This document shows positions 18,326-26,699 of a stretch of DNA of 43,456 nucleotides, piece by piece. The translations under genes were made by a program, and so were the position numbers. The DNA is taken from positions 1-43,456 of the forward strand of contig QIHI01000128.1 in the NCBI GenBank assembly GCA_003230915.1. Reading direction: 5' to 3'. The stretch's first letter is position 1. Each line of letters begins with the position of its first letter. This DNA is from Kiritimatiellales bacterium (GTDB lineage: Bacteria > Verrucomicrobiota > Kiritimatiellia > Kiritimatiellales > Pontiellaceae). A model generated the notes under the pieces. The model was not told the origin of the DNA and made no database searches. It saw only the letters and a list, made by a program, of their open reading frames with translations.

Positions 18326-20284
18326 TTAGCAAAATTGCTTGAGGACGCTGCGTAGGTCTTCGCGACGGATGGGCTTGGAGAGATAGTCATCCATCCCTGC
18401 TTCGAGGAATTTTTCGCGATCACCCTTCATGGCGTGGGCGGTAACGGCCACTATGGGAACTCGTTGACCTTCCAACTCTTCAGCGCGGATCAGAGTGGTG
18501 GCCTTGAGGCCGTCTAGCACAGGCATCTGAATATCCATGAAAACCATATCATAGTTCGGGCAGCCCGGTTGCTTCATCCGGTTGAGTGCCTCCATACCGT
18601 TCTCGGCCAGATCGACCCGACAACCCATCTTTTCGAGAATCCGGATGATCACGCGCTGGTTGAGTTTATTGTCTTCAACCAGTAATACCACGAGATCAAA
18701 TTCCGGTGCCTGCCCTCCAGTGTCTGCCCCTTGCTTTTTCTTGCACGACTTCTCCTCCACATCCACGGTAATACTGAAGGCGAATTCAGCACCCTGGCCT
18801 AGCTCGCTCGAGACCGCGAGCTGCCCGCCGAACTGCTCGACGATCTTCCGGGAGATCGCCAGCCCAAGGCCGGAACCGCCATGCTCGCGGGTATGCGATC
18901 CGTCCACCTGGCTGAATTCCAAAAAGATGGTTGCCTGCGCTTCCTCGGAGATTCCGATACCGGTATCGCGGATTCGGAAGCCCAGCGTACACTCGCTCCC
19001 GGTTTCCCCGAGAAGCGCGACCTCGACAGCGATATGACCCTTCTCCGTAAACTTGATGGCGTTGGCAATGAGGTTAATGAGAACCTGCCGCAAACTGCCT
19101 CCATCGGTTCGTACCAGCGGAAGATTGGACGGGCAATCGAGCCTTAGTTCCAACCCTTTTTCCTCCACGGGTGGGATGAAAAAAACCTGTAGTTCTTCGA
19201 GCAGGGCGCAAATATCTTCGGGATCGTTATTCAGACGGAATTTACCGAGTTCGATGCGGGAAAGGTCTAGAATGTTGTTGATAATCTTGAGTAGGTTATC
19301 GGCGGAAGTGTTGATCGCTTCAACATACTCCCCTTGCTCAGGAGAGAGCGAGGTATCCTTCATTAGCTGCGCCATGCCCAGTACGCCATTCATGGGCGTA
19401 CGGATTTCATGGCTCATATTGGCGAGGAACTCGCTTTTGCTACGGTTCGCTTTTTCGGCAGACTCTTTGGCCTGGCCTAACTCGATGCTCAGTCGCTTTT
19501 GGTCGGCGCGCTGGCGATCAAGTTCGTCGACCATATGGTTTATTCCACGTGCTAACACACCCAGTTCATCCAGCGATTTAGCGCGGGTAATCCGTCCCTT
19601 CAAGTCGCCTCGTTCAACCGCTCCGAGGCACTCTACGGAGGCGCGGAGGCGCGGGGCGGTCATCTGATGCACCAGCATTGCGCTGAACACGGTGATCAGC
19701 CCAATGCAAAGTAAAAATCCGACAACGAAACTGATGGCGATTCGGTCTTTCCGTGCGCTTGCATTGACTGCACTCACCTTCATGTGCAGCTCGCCACTCC
19801 AACCATCTGCCAATCGAAGCGGTGTCGAAATCAATAAATAGCCACTGCCATTTCCTTGCTCGTGCATGATTGCAGAACCTGCCGCAGTCATAGTGGCACC
19901 TTTTGTATAGGCATCGTGCGGGAATTCATCCGCTCGACGACCTTCAAGCGCAGGGTCTGTGCTATAGAGGATCCGGGCTCCAGGCTGGTCGACCACAGCA
20001 AAGAGCACCTCCTCGCCCACCAACCGAGAGAGCACTTCGCGATCACGAATCATGGCCCCCGGCAACGCACCCTCGTTTATCAATCGCCCCGGAATCTGCG
20101 CTTGCAGATAGAAGTTTTCATCGATCTCGTCGACAAACTTGTTAATGTAGTAGATGCCGAGGCTCGACAGCAACACCGACGCGATCAGGAAGATCGAAAG
20201 ACTCAACTTAAAGGCCAGCGACAGGAAGAACGGGTTCCCGCCCACAGGTCTATGGGACGCTGTACTAGACATGGCGATGAGCAT
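18326..20284 (-). CDS. hybrid sensor histidine kinase with C-terminal receiver
   Basis: 652 residues. Two membrane segments (about 21-46 and 183-206) bracket a ~135-residue periplasmic sensor of unknown ligand. HAMP follows (~205-257), then HisKA with the phospho-acceptor His292 in [18 protein letters not shown], HATPase with [17 protein letters not shown] and [10 protein letters not shown], and a receiver from ~530 with phospho-Asp584 in [10 protein letters not shown] and Lys637. There is no HPt domain and no response-regulator gene nearby, so the output partner must be elsewhere. Neither ATG (20284 or 20272) has a clear ribosome site. Same strand as alaS. Confidence 0.93.
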   Translation of the reverse strand: MLIAMSSTASHRPVGGNPFFLSLAFKLSLSIFLIASVLLSSLGIYYINKFVDEIDENFYLQAQIPGRLINEGALPGAMIRDREVLSRLVGEEVLFAVVDQPGARILYSTDPALEGRRADEFPHDAYTKGATMTAAGSAIMHEQGNGSGYLLISTPLRLADGWSGELHMKVSAVNASARKDRIAISFVVGFLLCIGLITVFSAMLVHQMTAPRLRASVECLGAVERGDLKGRITRAKSLDELGVLARGINHMVDELDRQRADQKRLSIELGQAKESAEKANRSKSEFLANMSHEIRTPMNGVLGMAQLMKDTSLSPEQGEYVEAINTSADNLLKIINNILDLSRIELGKFRLNNDPEDICALLEELQVFFIPPVEEKGLELRLDCPSNLPLVRTDGGSLRQVLINLIANAIKFTEKGHIAVEVALLGETGSECTLGFRIRDTGIGISEEAQATIFLEFSQVDGSHTREHGGSGLGLAISRKIVEQFGGQLAVSSELGQGAEFAFSITVDVEEKSCKKKQGADTGGQAPEFDLVVLLVEDNKLNQRVIIRILEKMGCRVDLAENGMEALNRMKQPGCPNYDMVFMDIQMPVLDGLKATTLIRAEELEGQRVPIVAVTAHAMKGDREKFLEAGMDDYLSKPIRREDLRSVLKQFC

Positions 20285-20323
20285 AAGCTATTTGTCGGGA
20301 CAAACAACGCAGAAACCGTTGAA

Positions 20324-20701
20324 ATGAAAGAACGAAATATCCAACCCGATTGCTGGATCTACGACCTCCCCGGTGGATGGGAAGTGCTGGCCGGAAAAAC
20401 CGATGCCGACAACGACCTGCTCAGCCTCGAAACGGCTAAAGCCAACGACCTGTGGTTCCACGTGCACGGCTTGCCGGGCAGCCACACGATCCTACGCCAT
20501 CCTGCGGGGGGGAAGCCCGACATCACCACCGTCAAGTCCGCCGCCGCCATCGCCGCCTGGCACTCCAAGGCACGCAATGCCGGAACCGTTCCCGTCTCCT
20601 GCACCGAGGCCAAATATGTCGGGAAACCACGCGGCGCCAAACCAGGCAGTGTCAGCATTAAGCGCGAAAAAACCATCAAGGTGCGCCCAGCCTTGCCCTA
20701 A
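20324..20701 (+). CDS. stand-alone NFACT-R (DUF814) domain protein
   Basis: 125 residues consisting of little more than an NFACT-R domain, recognised by NDLWFHVHGLPGSHTILR, then VKSAAAIAAWHSKARNAG and KYVGKPRGAKPGSVSI. In full-length RqcH/NEMF/Tae2 proteins this domain follows NFACT-N and coiled-coil regions and the protein works in ribosome quality control and alanine tailing. Here only the C-terminal RNA-binding part exists. The frame is open further upstream but runs antisense through the kinase gene; ATG 20324 is where family similarity begins. It is divergent from the kinase. No strong ribosome site is visible. Confidence 0.83.
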   Translation: MKERNIQPDCWIYDLPGGWEVLAGKTDADNDLLSLETAKANDLWFHVHGLPGSHTILRHPAGGKPDITTVKSAAAIAAWHSKARNAGTVPVSCTEAKYVGKPRGAKPGSVSIKREKTIKVRPALP

Positions 20702-20862
20702 AAAGGATCCACCGACTCCATAACTTAATCCGTATGTTTATCACGCTCGTTCTTTTTGAGTGTTGTAAGATGCCCATCCTCAAGAAGAAATACCTTTGCG
20801 CCCCTTACGTCTTGCATGGATTAAGAAACCCGAGGATCGGCGGATTACATCTCCCGCTGAGA

Positions 20863-21228
20863 CTACGCCTCGACTACTTTATATTCCGCGCGGCCAAAAG
20901 CTAGAATGAGAATAAAAATCAGGGGCAGGAAGATCAGACCAACCGCTGTTCCTGCACCGCGCCCAAAATTCTTGGCCAAACCGATGGCCATCAGTATGGA
21001 AACCACGAGGCCGACTCCCGGAATGAAAAGCAGGATCACCCACCAGATGGGTTTTCCGGCCATATCGATGACTATGCAGGTGTTATAAATCGGGATAAGC
21101 GCCGCCCAACCCGGCTTCCCAGCCTTGATAAACAGCTTCCACAGCCCAACAACAATCACCGCAATCAGAATCAATTCGAAAATCAATATTCCCACTCCTG
21201 CAAAATATATTTCGCATCCTTCATTCAT
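20863..21228 (-). CDS. small integral membrane protein, DUF5684-like
   Basis: 121 residues with at least three membrane segments (about 8-32, 60-82 and 95-112). The stretch KLFIKAGKPGWAALIPIYN is typical of DUF5684-type proteins annotated in Bacteroidota and PVC genomes, sometimes near signal peptidases. Function unknown. Preceded by a 38-base gap from the AAA ATPase gene on the same strand. Region 20702-20862 between it and the NFACT-R gene shows no convincing gene. Confidence 0.7.
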   Translation of the reverse strand: MNEGCEIYFAGVGILIFELILIAVIVVGLWKLFIKAGKPGWAALIPIYNTCIVIDMAGKPIWWVILLFIPGVGLVVSILMAIGLAKNFGRGAGTAVGLIFLPLIFILILAFGRAEYKVVEA

Positions 21229-21266
21229 CTCTTGTCTCCTTTGTTTGGATTAATTTGTTAACAGGA

Positions 21267-22322
21267 CTAATCGACCGAGTTTGTAATCCACAACGCGAAG
21301 AAAGGGTCGGAAAAGATCCAGTGTTTGGAACTCATCCAAATCAGTCCCTTCGACTCAAGCGCTTCGATGCCTCGTTTGACCGAGGCGTGAGATGATGTTC
21401 CGCACAACTGAAGAAATTCGTTGGAAGCATACTTTTTGCCCCGGTAGCACGCCAATCCCATGGCAATCTTTTGCTGGTTATCGGTCAGCATGTTCCACAT
21501 GCCTTCATAGCCCGAGGCGCGTTCGTGCAATACACGCTGCAAGGTTTCTCCAAAATCCGCTGCACTGATTTCGCGACCCTCTGCCGAGTCGCTCCAAAGG
21601 TGATAGCAGACATCCTGAACATCTCCTGGAATCGAATGGCTCAACTCGAAAACTGCATCCCACAAAGCCGAGGAAATCGAGCGACCGGTTTTGGAAAACT
21701 TGGCTTCCAGCCATCGGATGAAGGTGTCGTGATCAAGACTACCGACTTCCATCAGAGCCGCCGATTTGAAGAACGGGCTGCGCTGGGCGTAGAAGATTTC
21801 CATCAGCCGGTTCTGGTTGCTTCCTGCAAAAATATATTGCACCTCTGGCTGCGCCTGGATTTCAGAACGTAGCGCGCCCAGAAACTGATCGGAGTCCGGC
21901 AAATCGAGCAGAGCCTGAAACTCGTCAAAAAAAACCACCACTGGATTTTTCTTATGCAGGCTCGGTGCAAGACGCAACAGATCTTCAACGCTCGACAAGG
22001 TCTCCGGACTTTTCCACTGCAGTCCGACACCCGCCACATTAAAGCCGCTCAGAATCGGCATCTTTTTGCAGAAAGGCGCGAAGGCGCGGGCAATCTTTTC
22101 CACCGCCTTGGCATCGGTCTTCACGCCCCAGAAATCAACACGGATAAACTGGCATTTCACATTTTTAAACGTATTTACCACGAGCGACGACTTCCCGGTA
22201 CGCCGCGGCCCGCGAATAAGCACATTCCGACCGGCCTTGTGGTATTTCAGAAGTTCTTCGCTCTCTTTACGGGGCATATAGTCCGCCCCACCGACTATTC
22301 CATCTATCTTGAACGGATTCAT
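21267..22322 (-). CDS. archaeal-type AAA+ ATPase with C-terminal winged helix
   Basis: 351 residues from the chosen start. N-terminus MNPFKIDGIVGGADYMPRKE is characteristic of the ATPase_2 (archaeal ATPase) group. Walker A is GPRRTGKSS, Walker B VVVFFDEFQ, and sensor-1 is FAGSNQNRLMEIF. A C-terminal winged-helix region follows (QQKIAMGLACYRGKKYASNE..). These P-loop NTPases are common in archaea and scattered in bacteria; roles proposed range from defence to signalling, and none can be assigned here. The frame stays open to an ATG at 22388, but a consensus promoter lies between that ATG and the one at 22322, and similarity to the family begins at the latter. Confidence 0.8.
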   Translation of the reverse strand: MNPFKIDGIVGGADYMPRKESEELLKYHKAGRNVLIRGPRRTGKSSLVVNTFKNVKCQFIRVDFWGVKTDAKAVEKIARAFAPFCKKMPILSGFNVAGVGLQWKSPETLSSVEDLLRLAPSLHKKNPVVVFFDEFQALLDLPDSDQFLGALRSEIQAQPEVQYIFAGSNQNRLMEIFYAQRSPFFKSAALMEVGSLDHDTFIRWLEAKFSKTGRSISSALWDAVFELSHSIPGDVQDVCYHLWSDSAEGREISAADFGETLQRVLHERASGYEGMWNMLTDNQQKIAMGLACYRGKKYASNEFLQLCGTSSHASVKRGIEALESKGLIWMSSKHWIFSDPFFALWITNSVD

Positions 22323-22329
22323 GACCGCT

Positions 22330-22358
22330 TTTGTATTAAACAAACCCGGAGGTGTCAA
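22330..22358 (-). promoter_or_regulatory. strong promoter for the AAA ATPase, placing transcription start at the start codon
   Basis: Minus strand: TTGACA (complement of 22353-22358, perfect), 17-base spacer, TACAAA (complement of 22330-22335). Seven bases then precede the ATG at 22322, which puts the expected transcription start one base or so before the start codon. Confidence 0.55.
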
Positions 22359-22444
22359 GCCCTCGGCCACCGATTTTGTATGGTGCATAATCGGTGGTTA
22401 TATTATGTAATCGGAAAATCCCCTTTCATCTTTCCTAATTCAAT

Positions 22445-22473
22445 TTGACGAAAATAGGTTAAAGACCTATTAT
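22445..22473 (+). promoter_or_regulatory. promoter with embedded palindrome upstream of the DUF2062/AsmA-like fusion gene
   Basis: TTGACG (22445-22450), exactly 17 bases, then TATTAT (22468-22473). Between and overlapping them is a perfect inverted repeat ATAGGT-TAAAG-ACCTAT at 22454-22470 that covers the first half of the -10. A repressor bound there would block the promoter. A strong ribosome site GGAGG (22491-22495) follows, eight bases before the ATG at 22504. Confidence 0.6.
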
Positions 22474-22503
22474 TTTAAGGTAAATTTAACGGAGGAAGGG
22501 AAA

Positions 22504-24378
22504 ATGATTACTCTTAAAATTATTCGGAAAATCGGAAAAATACTACGCGGCGGCGCGGGTAAGAAGGAAATCTTCCTCGGCATGCTCTGTGGTGTACTAA
22601 TCGGCTTCAACCCCGGTGTCAGCCTTACGCTTGCGCTCGCCATCCTCATCACCCTCCTACTCAACGCCAACATGGCCTTCACCCTGCTCGGTGCGGCACT
22701 CGGCAAAATCCTCTGTTTGGTGCTCGCACCCATCACTTTCCACACCGGCTACTTCCTCATCCACAAAGTGGGTCTGGAGGAGTTGTTCCGCTCGCTCTCC
22801 AACGCCCCCGTCACCGCACTGATGGATTCCAATGTCTATGCTCTGGTCGGCAGCCTCCCCTACGCCCTCATTATCGGCATTATATCCGGCATCGCTCTCG
22901 GTACCGCCGTCATCCGAATTCGTAAAAAAATGCTCGAATTCGACCAGCACGCCATCATCGGCAAAACGTTCGGCAATAAAGTTTCGCGCCTCCTTCTCCG
23001 ACTCGCATTTGGGAAAAGTAAACTCTCCTTTGAAGACGAAATTCCGAAACAGTCGCCGCTGTTGCGTAAATCCGGTCTCATCCTCGTCGGCAGTATCGTG
23101 GTTATCGGTCTCCTGCTTGAATTTCTCTTGCTCGACATCGCCGTTAAGTCTGGCCTGCAATCCGCCATTGCCGCCAAGACCGGTGCCGAAGTCAACATAG
23201 CCAAAGCCCACCTCTCCCTTGCGGCCGGCAAGCTCGAAATTAAAAATCTTCAAATCACCAACCCCGACAAACCCACGCACAACCTCGTGCAGATCGAGAC
23301 TCTTGCCGCCGATATCAGCGTCAGCGACCTCCTCCGCAACTCCTACTCTATCGACCTGCTGGCCGGTTCCACTCTCAAACACGACGTACCCCGCGAGCAT
23401 CCCGGCAAGGTCTACATCAAAGAAAAGCAGGAAGAGAAGGCCCAGAAAAGTACCGAAGAAAAGCACCCTGGGGACACGCTTGATGCCTATTTCGCACAAG
23501 CTAACGACTGGAAAAAATATGGCAAAAAGGCCTACGAATACCTCCAAAAACGCAGCGCCAATGCAGAAGCCATCGCCCAGGGCCAAAAGCCAAAAGCCTC
23601 TAAAGAAGTTGCCGTCGCCGATGCCAAAACCCTCGGCTACCTCAAAACCACCGCCGACCTCGTTACCGACCGCCCGGCCTGGGTCATCCGGCGGGTTGAA
23701 ATCGACAACGTTCTACTCGGCGGCGGCCTTCCCTCGCACCAACTCAAAGGCTCCGAACTCTCCAGCCATCCCGAACTCAACGGGAAACCAACCTCCCTCT
23801 CCATCACACCTGATGGCGGCAACCAGCCCTCCGCCATGCTCGTCCTACGCTTCGATAACCCCACCGCTCGGCACGCCCTCTCCGTGGATCTCGCGGGCAT
23901 CGCTATCGGAAGAGCTTTTCAGACCTCCGATGCCTTCCCGCTCAACATCCAAGACGGCCAGGCCGATATCAAAGTCGACGGAACCTTCTCCTCCGATCTG
24001 CTCGACCTCCCCTTCATCGTCACCGTCCGTGACCTCAAGGCCGATGTCGAAGACGGCCAGACCGTTATGGGAATGGATTCCGAGATCGCCACTGAAGTCT
24101 TCAGCTCCATACAACAGCTAGAGATCGACGGCACCCTCGGCGGTTCTCTACTCGCACCGCGTGTCCATATCGACTACGACAAGCTCAGTACCAATATTAA
24201 GCAAGCCCTCGTCGCCGCCGGGAAAAAAGAACTTTCCAAACGCGCCAACCAAGAGATGGACAAAGCCAAGGATAAACTGAAGAGACAGGCCGACGAAGAA
24301 ATCGATAAACTCATGGAAAGTGAGGAGGTCGAAGAAGCCAAAACGAAAGCCAAAGACGCATTTAAGAAACTTTTCTAA
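22504..24378 (+). CDS. fusion of TIGR03546/DUF2062-like membrane domain and TIGR03545/AsmA-like domain
   Basis: 624 residues. The N-terminal ~165 residues are a multi-pass membrane domain (KKEIFLGMLCGVLIGFNPG, GKILCLVLAPITFHTGYF) that resembles DUF2062/TIGR03546 proteins. A membrane segment at 189-210 leads to a large soluble part starting AIAAKTGAEVNIAKAHLSLA, like AsmA-type and TIGR03545 proteins, which are envelope proteins possibly concerned with lipid or outer-membrane assembly. TIGR03546 and TIGR03545 are commonly separate adjacent genes, so the fusion is notable. The last ~55 residues are strongly charged and helical. Family names are from memory of the motifs. Ends 22 bases from the convergent thiF. 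Confidence 0.75.
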   Translation: MITLKIIRKIGKILRGGAGKKEIFLGMLCGVLIGFNPGVSLTLALAILITLLLNANMAFTLLGAALGKILCLVLAPITFHTGYFLIHKVGLEELFRSLSNAPVTALMDSNVYALVGSLPYALIIGIISGIALGTAVIRIRKKMLEFDQHAIIGKTFGNKVSRLLLRLAFGKSKLSFEDEIPKQSPLLRKSGLILVGSIVVIGLLLEFLLLDIAVKSGLQSAIAAKTGAEVNIAKAHLSLAAGKLEIKNLQITNPDKPTHNLVQIETLAADISVSDLLRNSYSIDLLAGSTLKHDVPREHPGKVYIKEKQEEKAQKSTEEKHPGDTLDAYFAQANDWKKYGKKAYEYLQKRSANAEAIAQGQKPKASKEVAVADAKTLGYLKTTADLVTDRPAWVIRRVEIDNVLLGGGLPSHQLKGSELSSHPELNGKPTSLSITPDGGNQPSAMLVLRFDNPTARHALSVDLAGIAIGRAFQTSDAFPLNIQDGQADIKVDGTFSSDLLDLPFIVTVRDLKADVEDGQTVMGMDSEIATEVFSSIQQLEIDGTLGGSLLAPRVHIDYDKLSTNIKQALVAAGKKELSKRANQEMDKAKDKLKRQADEEIDKLMESEEVEEAKTKAKDAFKKLF

Positions 24379-24400
24379 TCCAGAGCCCTTTGCCGATCCA

Positions 24401-25189
24401 TCAATCCTCTCCGAGCAGCAGGCGCAAGACGATATTAGCCTGCATGTGGGCGGCAATGCCGACACGTGGTGCCATGAGGCCGCAGCCGGGAACCGCGCCG
24501 GTTTCAAGATCGCCAACAATATGGATCCACTTGCCCATCCGGCGGACCCCAATGGTTTCGCCGGAGCCGTGCCCAGCAAGACCGGAGGCGGCCACGATGG
24601 GTTTTTCGACGAAGGATTGCAACAGCATGGCCTTTTGGTCGGCGCGGTCAAACGCCTCGACCATTACATCGACTTCATCGAAAAGCTCCCCGATGTTGTC
24701 AGGGGTGATGCGAATACAATGGGCTTCGTATCTCACATAGGGATTGATGCGTTTGAGGTTGCTTTCGAGAGCCTCGGCCTTGCTCTGGCCGAGCTGATCG
24801 ATGAAGTATTGCTGGCGGTTTAGATTGCTGGGTTCAACCATATCGAAGTCCGCAAGAATGAGCCGACCAACCCCGATGCGTGCGAGGGCCACGGCGACGG
24901 CGGAGCCGAGACCACCGAGACCGGCAATCCCGACGGTTCCTTTTTTGATCTTTTTATGCACTCCCGGAGTATGGCGCGCGGCCATCAATGCTTCGAGCTC
25001 TTCGACGGGAGGAACCTCGCCGCGTTGGATCAGGTTGATACAGTCGCCCTCGCTCAGCGGAAGATCGCCGGACACCGCAGCGCCGTTGTAGACCAACACG
25101 TCTGCGGCGGGTTTTTCGCGATCGCGCAGCTGCATCAACGTGGTCTTCTCACCGACCTCGACTTCCCGTTCGTTTAGATTTATTTTCAT
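24401..25189 (-). CDS. thiF: ThiF-type sulfur-carrier adenylyltransferase with ThiS-like N-terminal domain
   Basis: 262 residues. Residues ~1-60 look like a ThiS-type beta-grasp domain (MKINLNEREVEVGEKTTLMQ) but it does not end in Gly-Gly, so it cannot be a sulfur carrier itself. From about 85, an E1-like ThiF domain: VGIAGLGGLGSAVAVALARI nucleotide-binding loop, ADFDMVEPSNLNRQ, and ..AVPGCGLMAPRVG. The zinc CxxC pairs of E. coli ThiF are missing, matching the divergent ThiF family 2 (TIGR02354). It would adenylate ThiS for thiazole synthesis; ThiS, ThiG and ThiH are encoded at 32846-35046, which otherwise lacks a thiF. Start at ATG 25189; a TTG two codons upstream is possible. Confidence 0.87.
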   Translation of the reverse strand: MKINLNEREVEVGEKTTLMQLRDREKPAADVLVYNGAAVSGDLPLSEGDCINLIQRGEVPPVEELEALMAARHTPGVHKKIKKGTVGIAGLGGLGSAVAVALARIGVGRLILADFDMVEPSNLNRQQYFIDQLGQSKAEALESNLKRINPYVRYEAHCIRITPDNIGELFDEVDVMVEAFDRADQKAMLLQSFVEKPIVAASGLAGHGSGETIGVRRMGKWIHIVGDLETGAVPGCGLMAPRVGIAAHMQANIVLRLLLGED

Positions 25190-25261
25190 TGCCAATGTCT
25201 AATATTTTATCCTTTCACCGTCGATGGTTTTATACCACCTTGCAACTCGCAAAGGAGATTT

Positions 25262-25882
25262 ATGCTACCCCGCACAAAAAACTTTTTTAGAACCACCCTT
25301 CTTGGTGGCATCATTGTTATTCTGCCGACTATCATTCTAGGCTTCGCCTTCAAGTGGCTCTTCGGAGTGGTTGGCGGAGGAATCAAGCCGCTCACGAATC
25401 TAGTTGTGGATCGAATCGAACTCCCAGATCAATATGAAGGATTGATCGCCACGCTAATTGTCCTTGCCGTTATCATTCTGGGATGCTTCGCTGTGGGGCT
25501 GTTCGTGAAAACCCGCATCGGACGCTGGATCTACGAAGCTTTCGAAAGCAGCTTACTGAGCAAGGCGCCGGGCTATAAAATGATCAAAGAGACCGTGAAC
25601 CAGTTTCTCGGCAAAAAGAAGTCGCCCTTCTCCTCGGTGGCGCTAGTGCAAATTTTCGAGAACGACACCAAGGTCACCGCCTTCATCACCGACCAGCACG
25701 ACAACGGCACCATCACGGTATTTGTTCCGACCGGACCGAACCCCACCTCCGGCTTTATCTACCACCTCGACCAGCAATATGTCCATCCCGTCAATGTTTC
25801 GGTGGAGGATGCCATGCGCTCGGTGATCTCCTGTGGTGCGGGATCGGATGCATTGATCAAAGCTCTCCGGCTCGATGCGTAA
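25262..25882 (+). CDS. DUF502 family membrane protein
   Basis: 206 residues. Two membrane segments (about 11-36 and 62-82) and a soluble C-terminal half containing ALVQIFENDTKVTAFITD and TVFVPTGPNPTSGFIYHL, both typical for DUF502 (COG2928). Proteins of the family are widespread and uncharacterised, with plant homologues linked to trafficking. AAAGGAG at 25251-25257 is a strong ribosome site four bases before the ATG. Divergent from thiF with only 72 bases between. Confidence 0.9.
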   Translation: MLPRTKNFFRTTLLGGIIVILPTIILGFAFKWLFGVVGGGIKPLTNLVVDRIELPDQYEGLIATLIVLAVIILGCFAVGLFVKTRIGRWIYEAFESSLLSKAPGYKMIKETVNQFLGKKKSPFSSVALVQIFENDTKVTAFITDQHDNGTITVFVPTGPNPTSGFIYHLDQQYVHPVNVSVEDAMRSVISCGAGSDALIKALRLDA

Positions 25883-26115
25883 ACCATTTTCTGGAATGAT
25901 CACTCTGCCCTTTCATCTTCCCGTTGGCTGTTACGGCTGGAGCAGTTCGCAAATAAGATCCCGTAATGTAGCACGATGAAAACCATCCTGTAGTATCAGT
26001 AGGGGTTTCGGGTTCGAACGACTTTACCAGTAGCGGCGGCGCAAACGCGGTGGTGATCTCGGCCATCATGATCGAAATGCCGAAGAGGCCTAGAGGCCGC
26101 TTTCTATATGGTGAT
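25883..26115. other. 233-base gap between DUF502 and ptsN genes, no supported gene
   Basis: Convergent gene ends. A GGGTTCGAAC stretch at 26011-26020 recalls a tRNA T-arm, but no cloverleaf surrounds it. A short GGCC-TCTA-GGCC hairpin near 26090 could be a weak terminator for ptsN. A 70-codon minus-strand frame crosses the gap; it has no recognisable domain or ribosome site. Confidence 0.4.
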
Positions 26116-26565
26116 TTATTTCCCGGTAAGTTGTGCGTAGATCTCGCTCGATGTCTTGCAGGCCAGCAACTTTTTACGTTCGGCGGACGGGCTGATCAAA
26201 CGGCTGACCTCAGCCAGAAACTGCATGTGCGCCCCCCCGCGCTTAAGCGGTGAAAGCGTCATGACGAAAATGGTGCAGGGCGAGCCGTCCATTGAATCAA
26301 AATTGACTCCGGCCTTGTTGAGGCCAATGGCGGCGACCAGCGACTTCACCGCGTCCGTTTTGCCATGCGGAATGGCCACCCCATTTTGCAGGCCGGTTGA
26401 CATTTTTTCTTCGCGCTCAATAACCGCTTTCAGCACGGCATCGCGATCTTTGATCTTCTCGGCAACCATTAAGCGATCGATCATTTCTTCGATAATCCCC
26501 TGCTTGCTATCGGCCTTGAGATCGACCCATACCGTATCCGGTGAAATCACTTTTTTTAGTTTCAT
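26116..26565 (-). CDS. ptsN: PTS EIIA-like nitrogen regulatory protein
   Basis: 149 residues of the mannitol/fructose EIIA fold. The phosphorylatable histidine is in TGLQNGVAIPHGKTDAVKS; the stretch EREEKMSTGL is also typical. EIIA-Ntr proteins take phosphate from NPr/PtsP and regulate potassium uptake, nitrogen and stress responses rather than sugar transport. No other PTS components are encoded nearby, which supports a regulatory role. A fructose-type EIIA without its permease is the alternative. Confidence 0.85.
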   Translation of the reverse strand: MKLKKVISPDTVWVDLKADSKQGIIEEMIDRLMVAEKIKDRDAVLKAVIEREEKMSTGLQNGVAIPHGKTDAVKSLVAAIGLNKAGVNFDSMDGSPCTIFVMTLSPLKRGGAHMQFLAEVSRLISPSAERKKLLACKTSSEIYAQLTGK

Positions 26566-26644
26566 TGTCCTGCAAATCCTTGTTGAGCATCAAAAATGCG
26601 CATTGTGGGAATATTCGACACAAGGTCAACCCGTTAGTTGGGAC

Positions 26645-26677
26645 AAATAAAAAAGCGGCCTCGCAAGAAGCCGCTTT
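26645..26677 (-). terminator. Rho-independent terminator of the secreted-protein gene
   Basis: On the minus strand a perfect 8-bp stem, AAAGCGGC (complement of 26670-26677) and GCCGCTTT (complement of 26652-26659), with a 10-base loop, runs into TTTTTTATTT. It lies 23 bases past the stop at 26700. Confidence 0.9.
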
Positions 26678-26699
26678 CCCATAGTCTAAAACGCCATCC

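Noticed and set aside
19856-20323. N-terminal extension of the NFACT-R gene
   Set aside because: Antisense to the sensor kinase and without NFACT-N similarity; the true gene starts at 20324.
20734-20904. 56-codon plus-strand frame starting ATG TTT ATC ACG in the gap after the NFACT-R gene
   Set aside because: No ribosome site or recognisable domain, and its 3' part is antisense to the membrane-protein gene at 20863.
22657-23586. 309-codon minus-strand frame
   Set aside because: Antisense shadow of the fusion gene; acidic low-complexity translation typical of mirrored GC-rich codons.
26001-26025. GGGTTCGAAC resembling a tRNA T-arm
   Set aside because: No acceptor, D or anticodon stems can be folded around it.
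25857-26069. 70-codon minus-strand frame in the DUF502-ptsN gap
   Set aside because: No ribosome site, no domain, partly antisense to the DUF502 gene.
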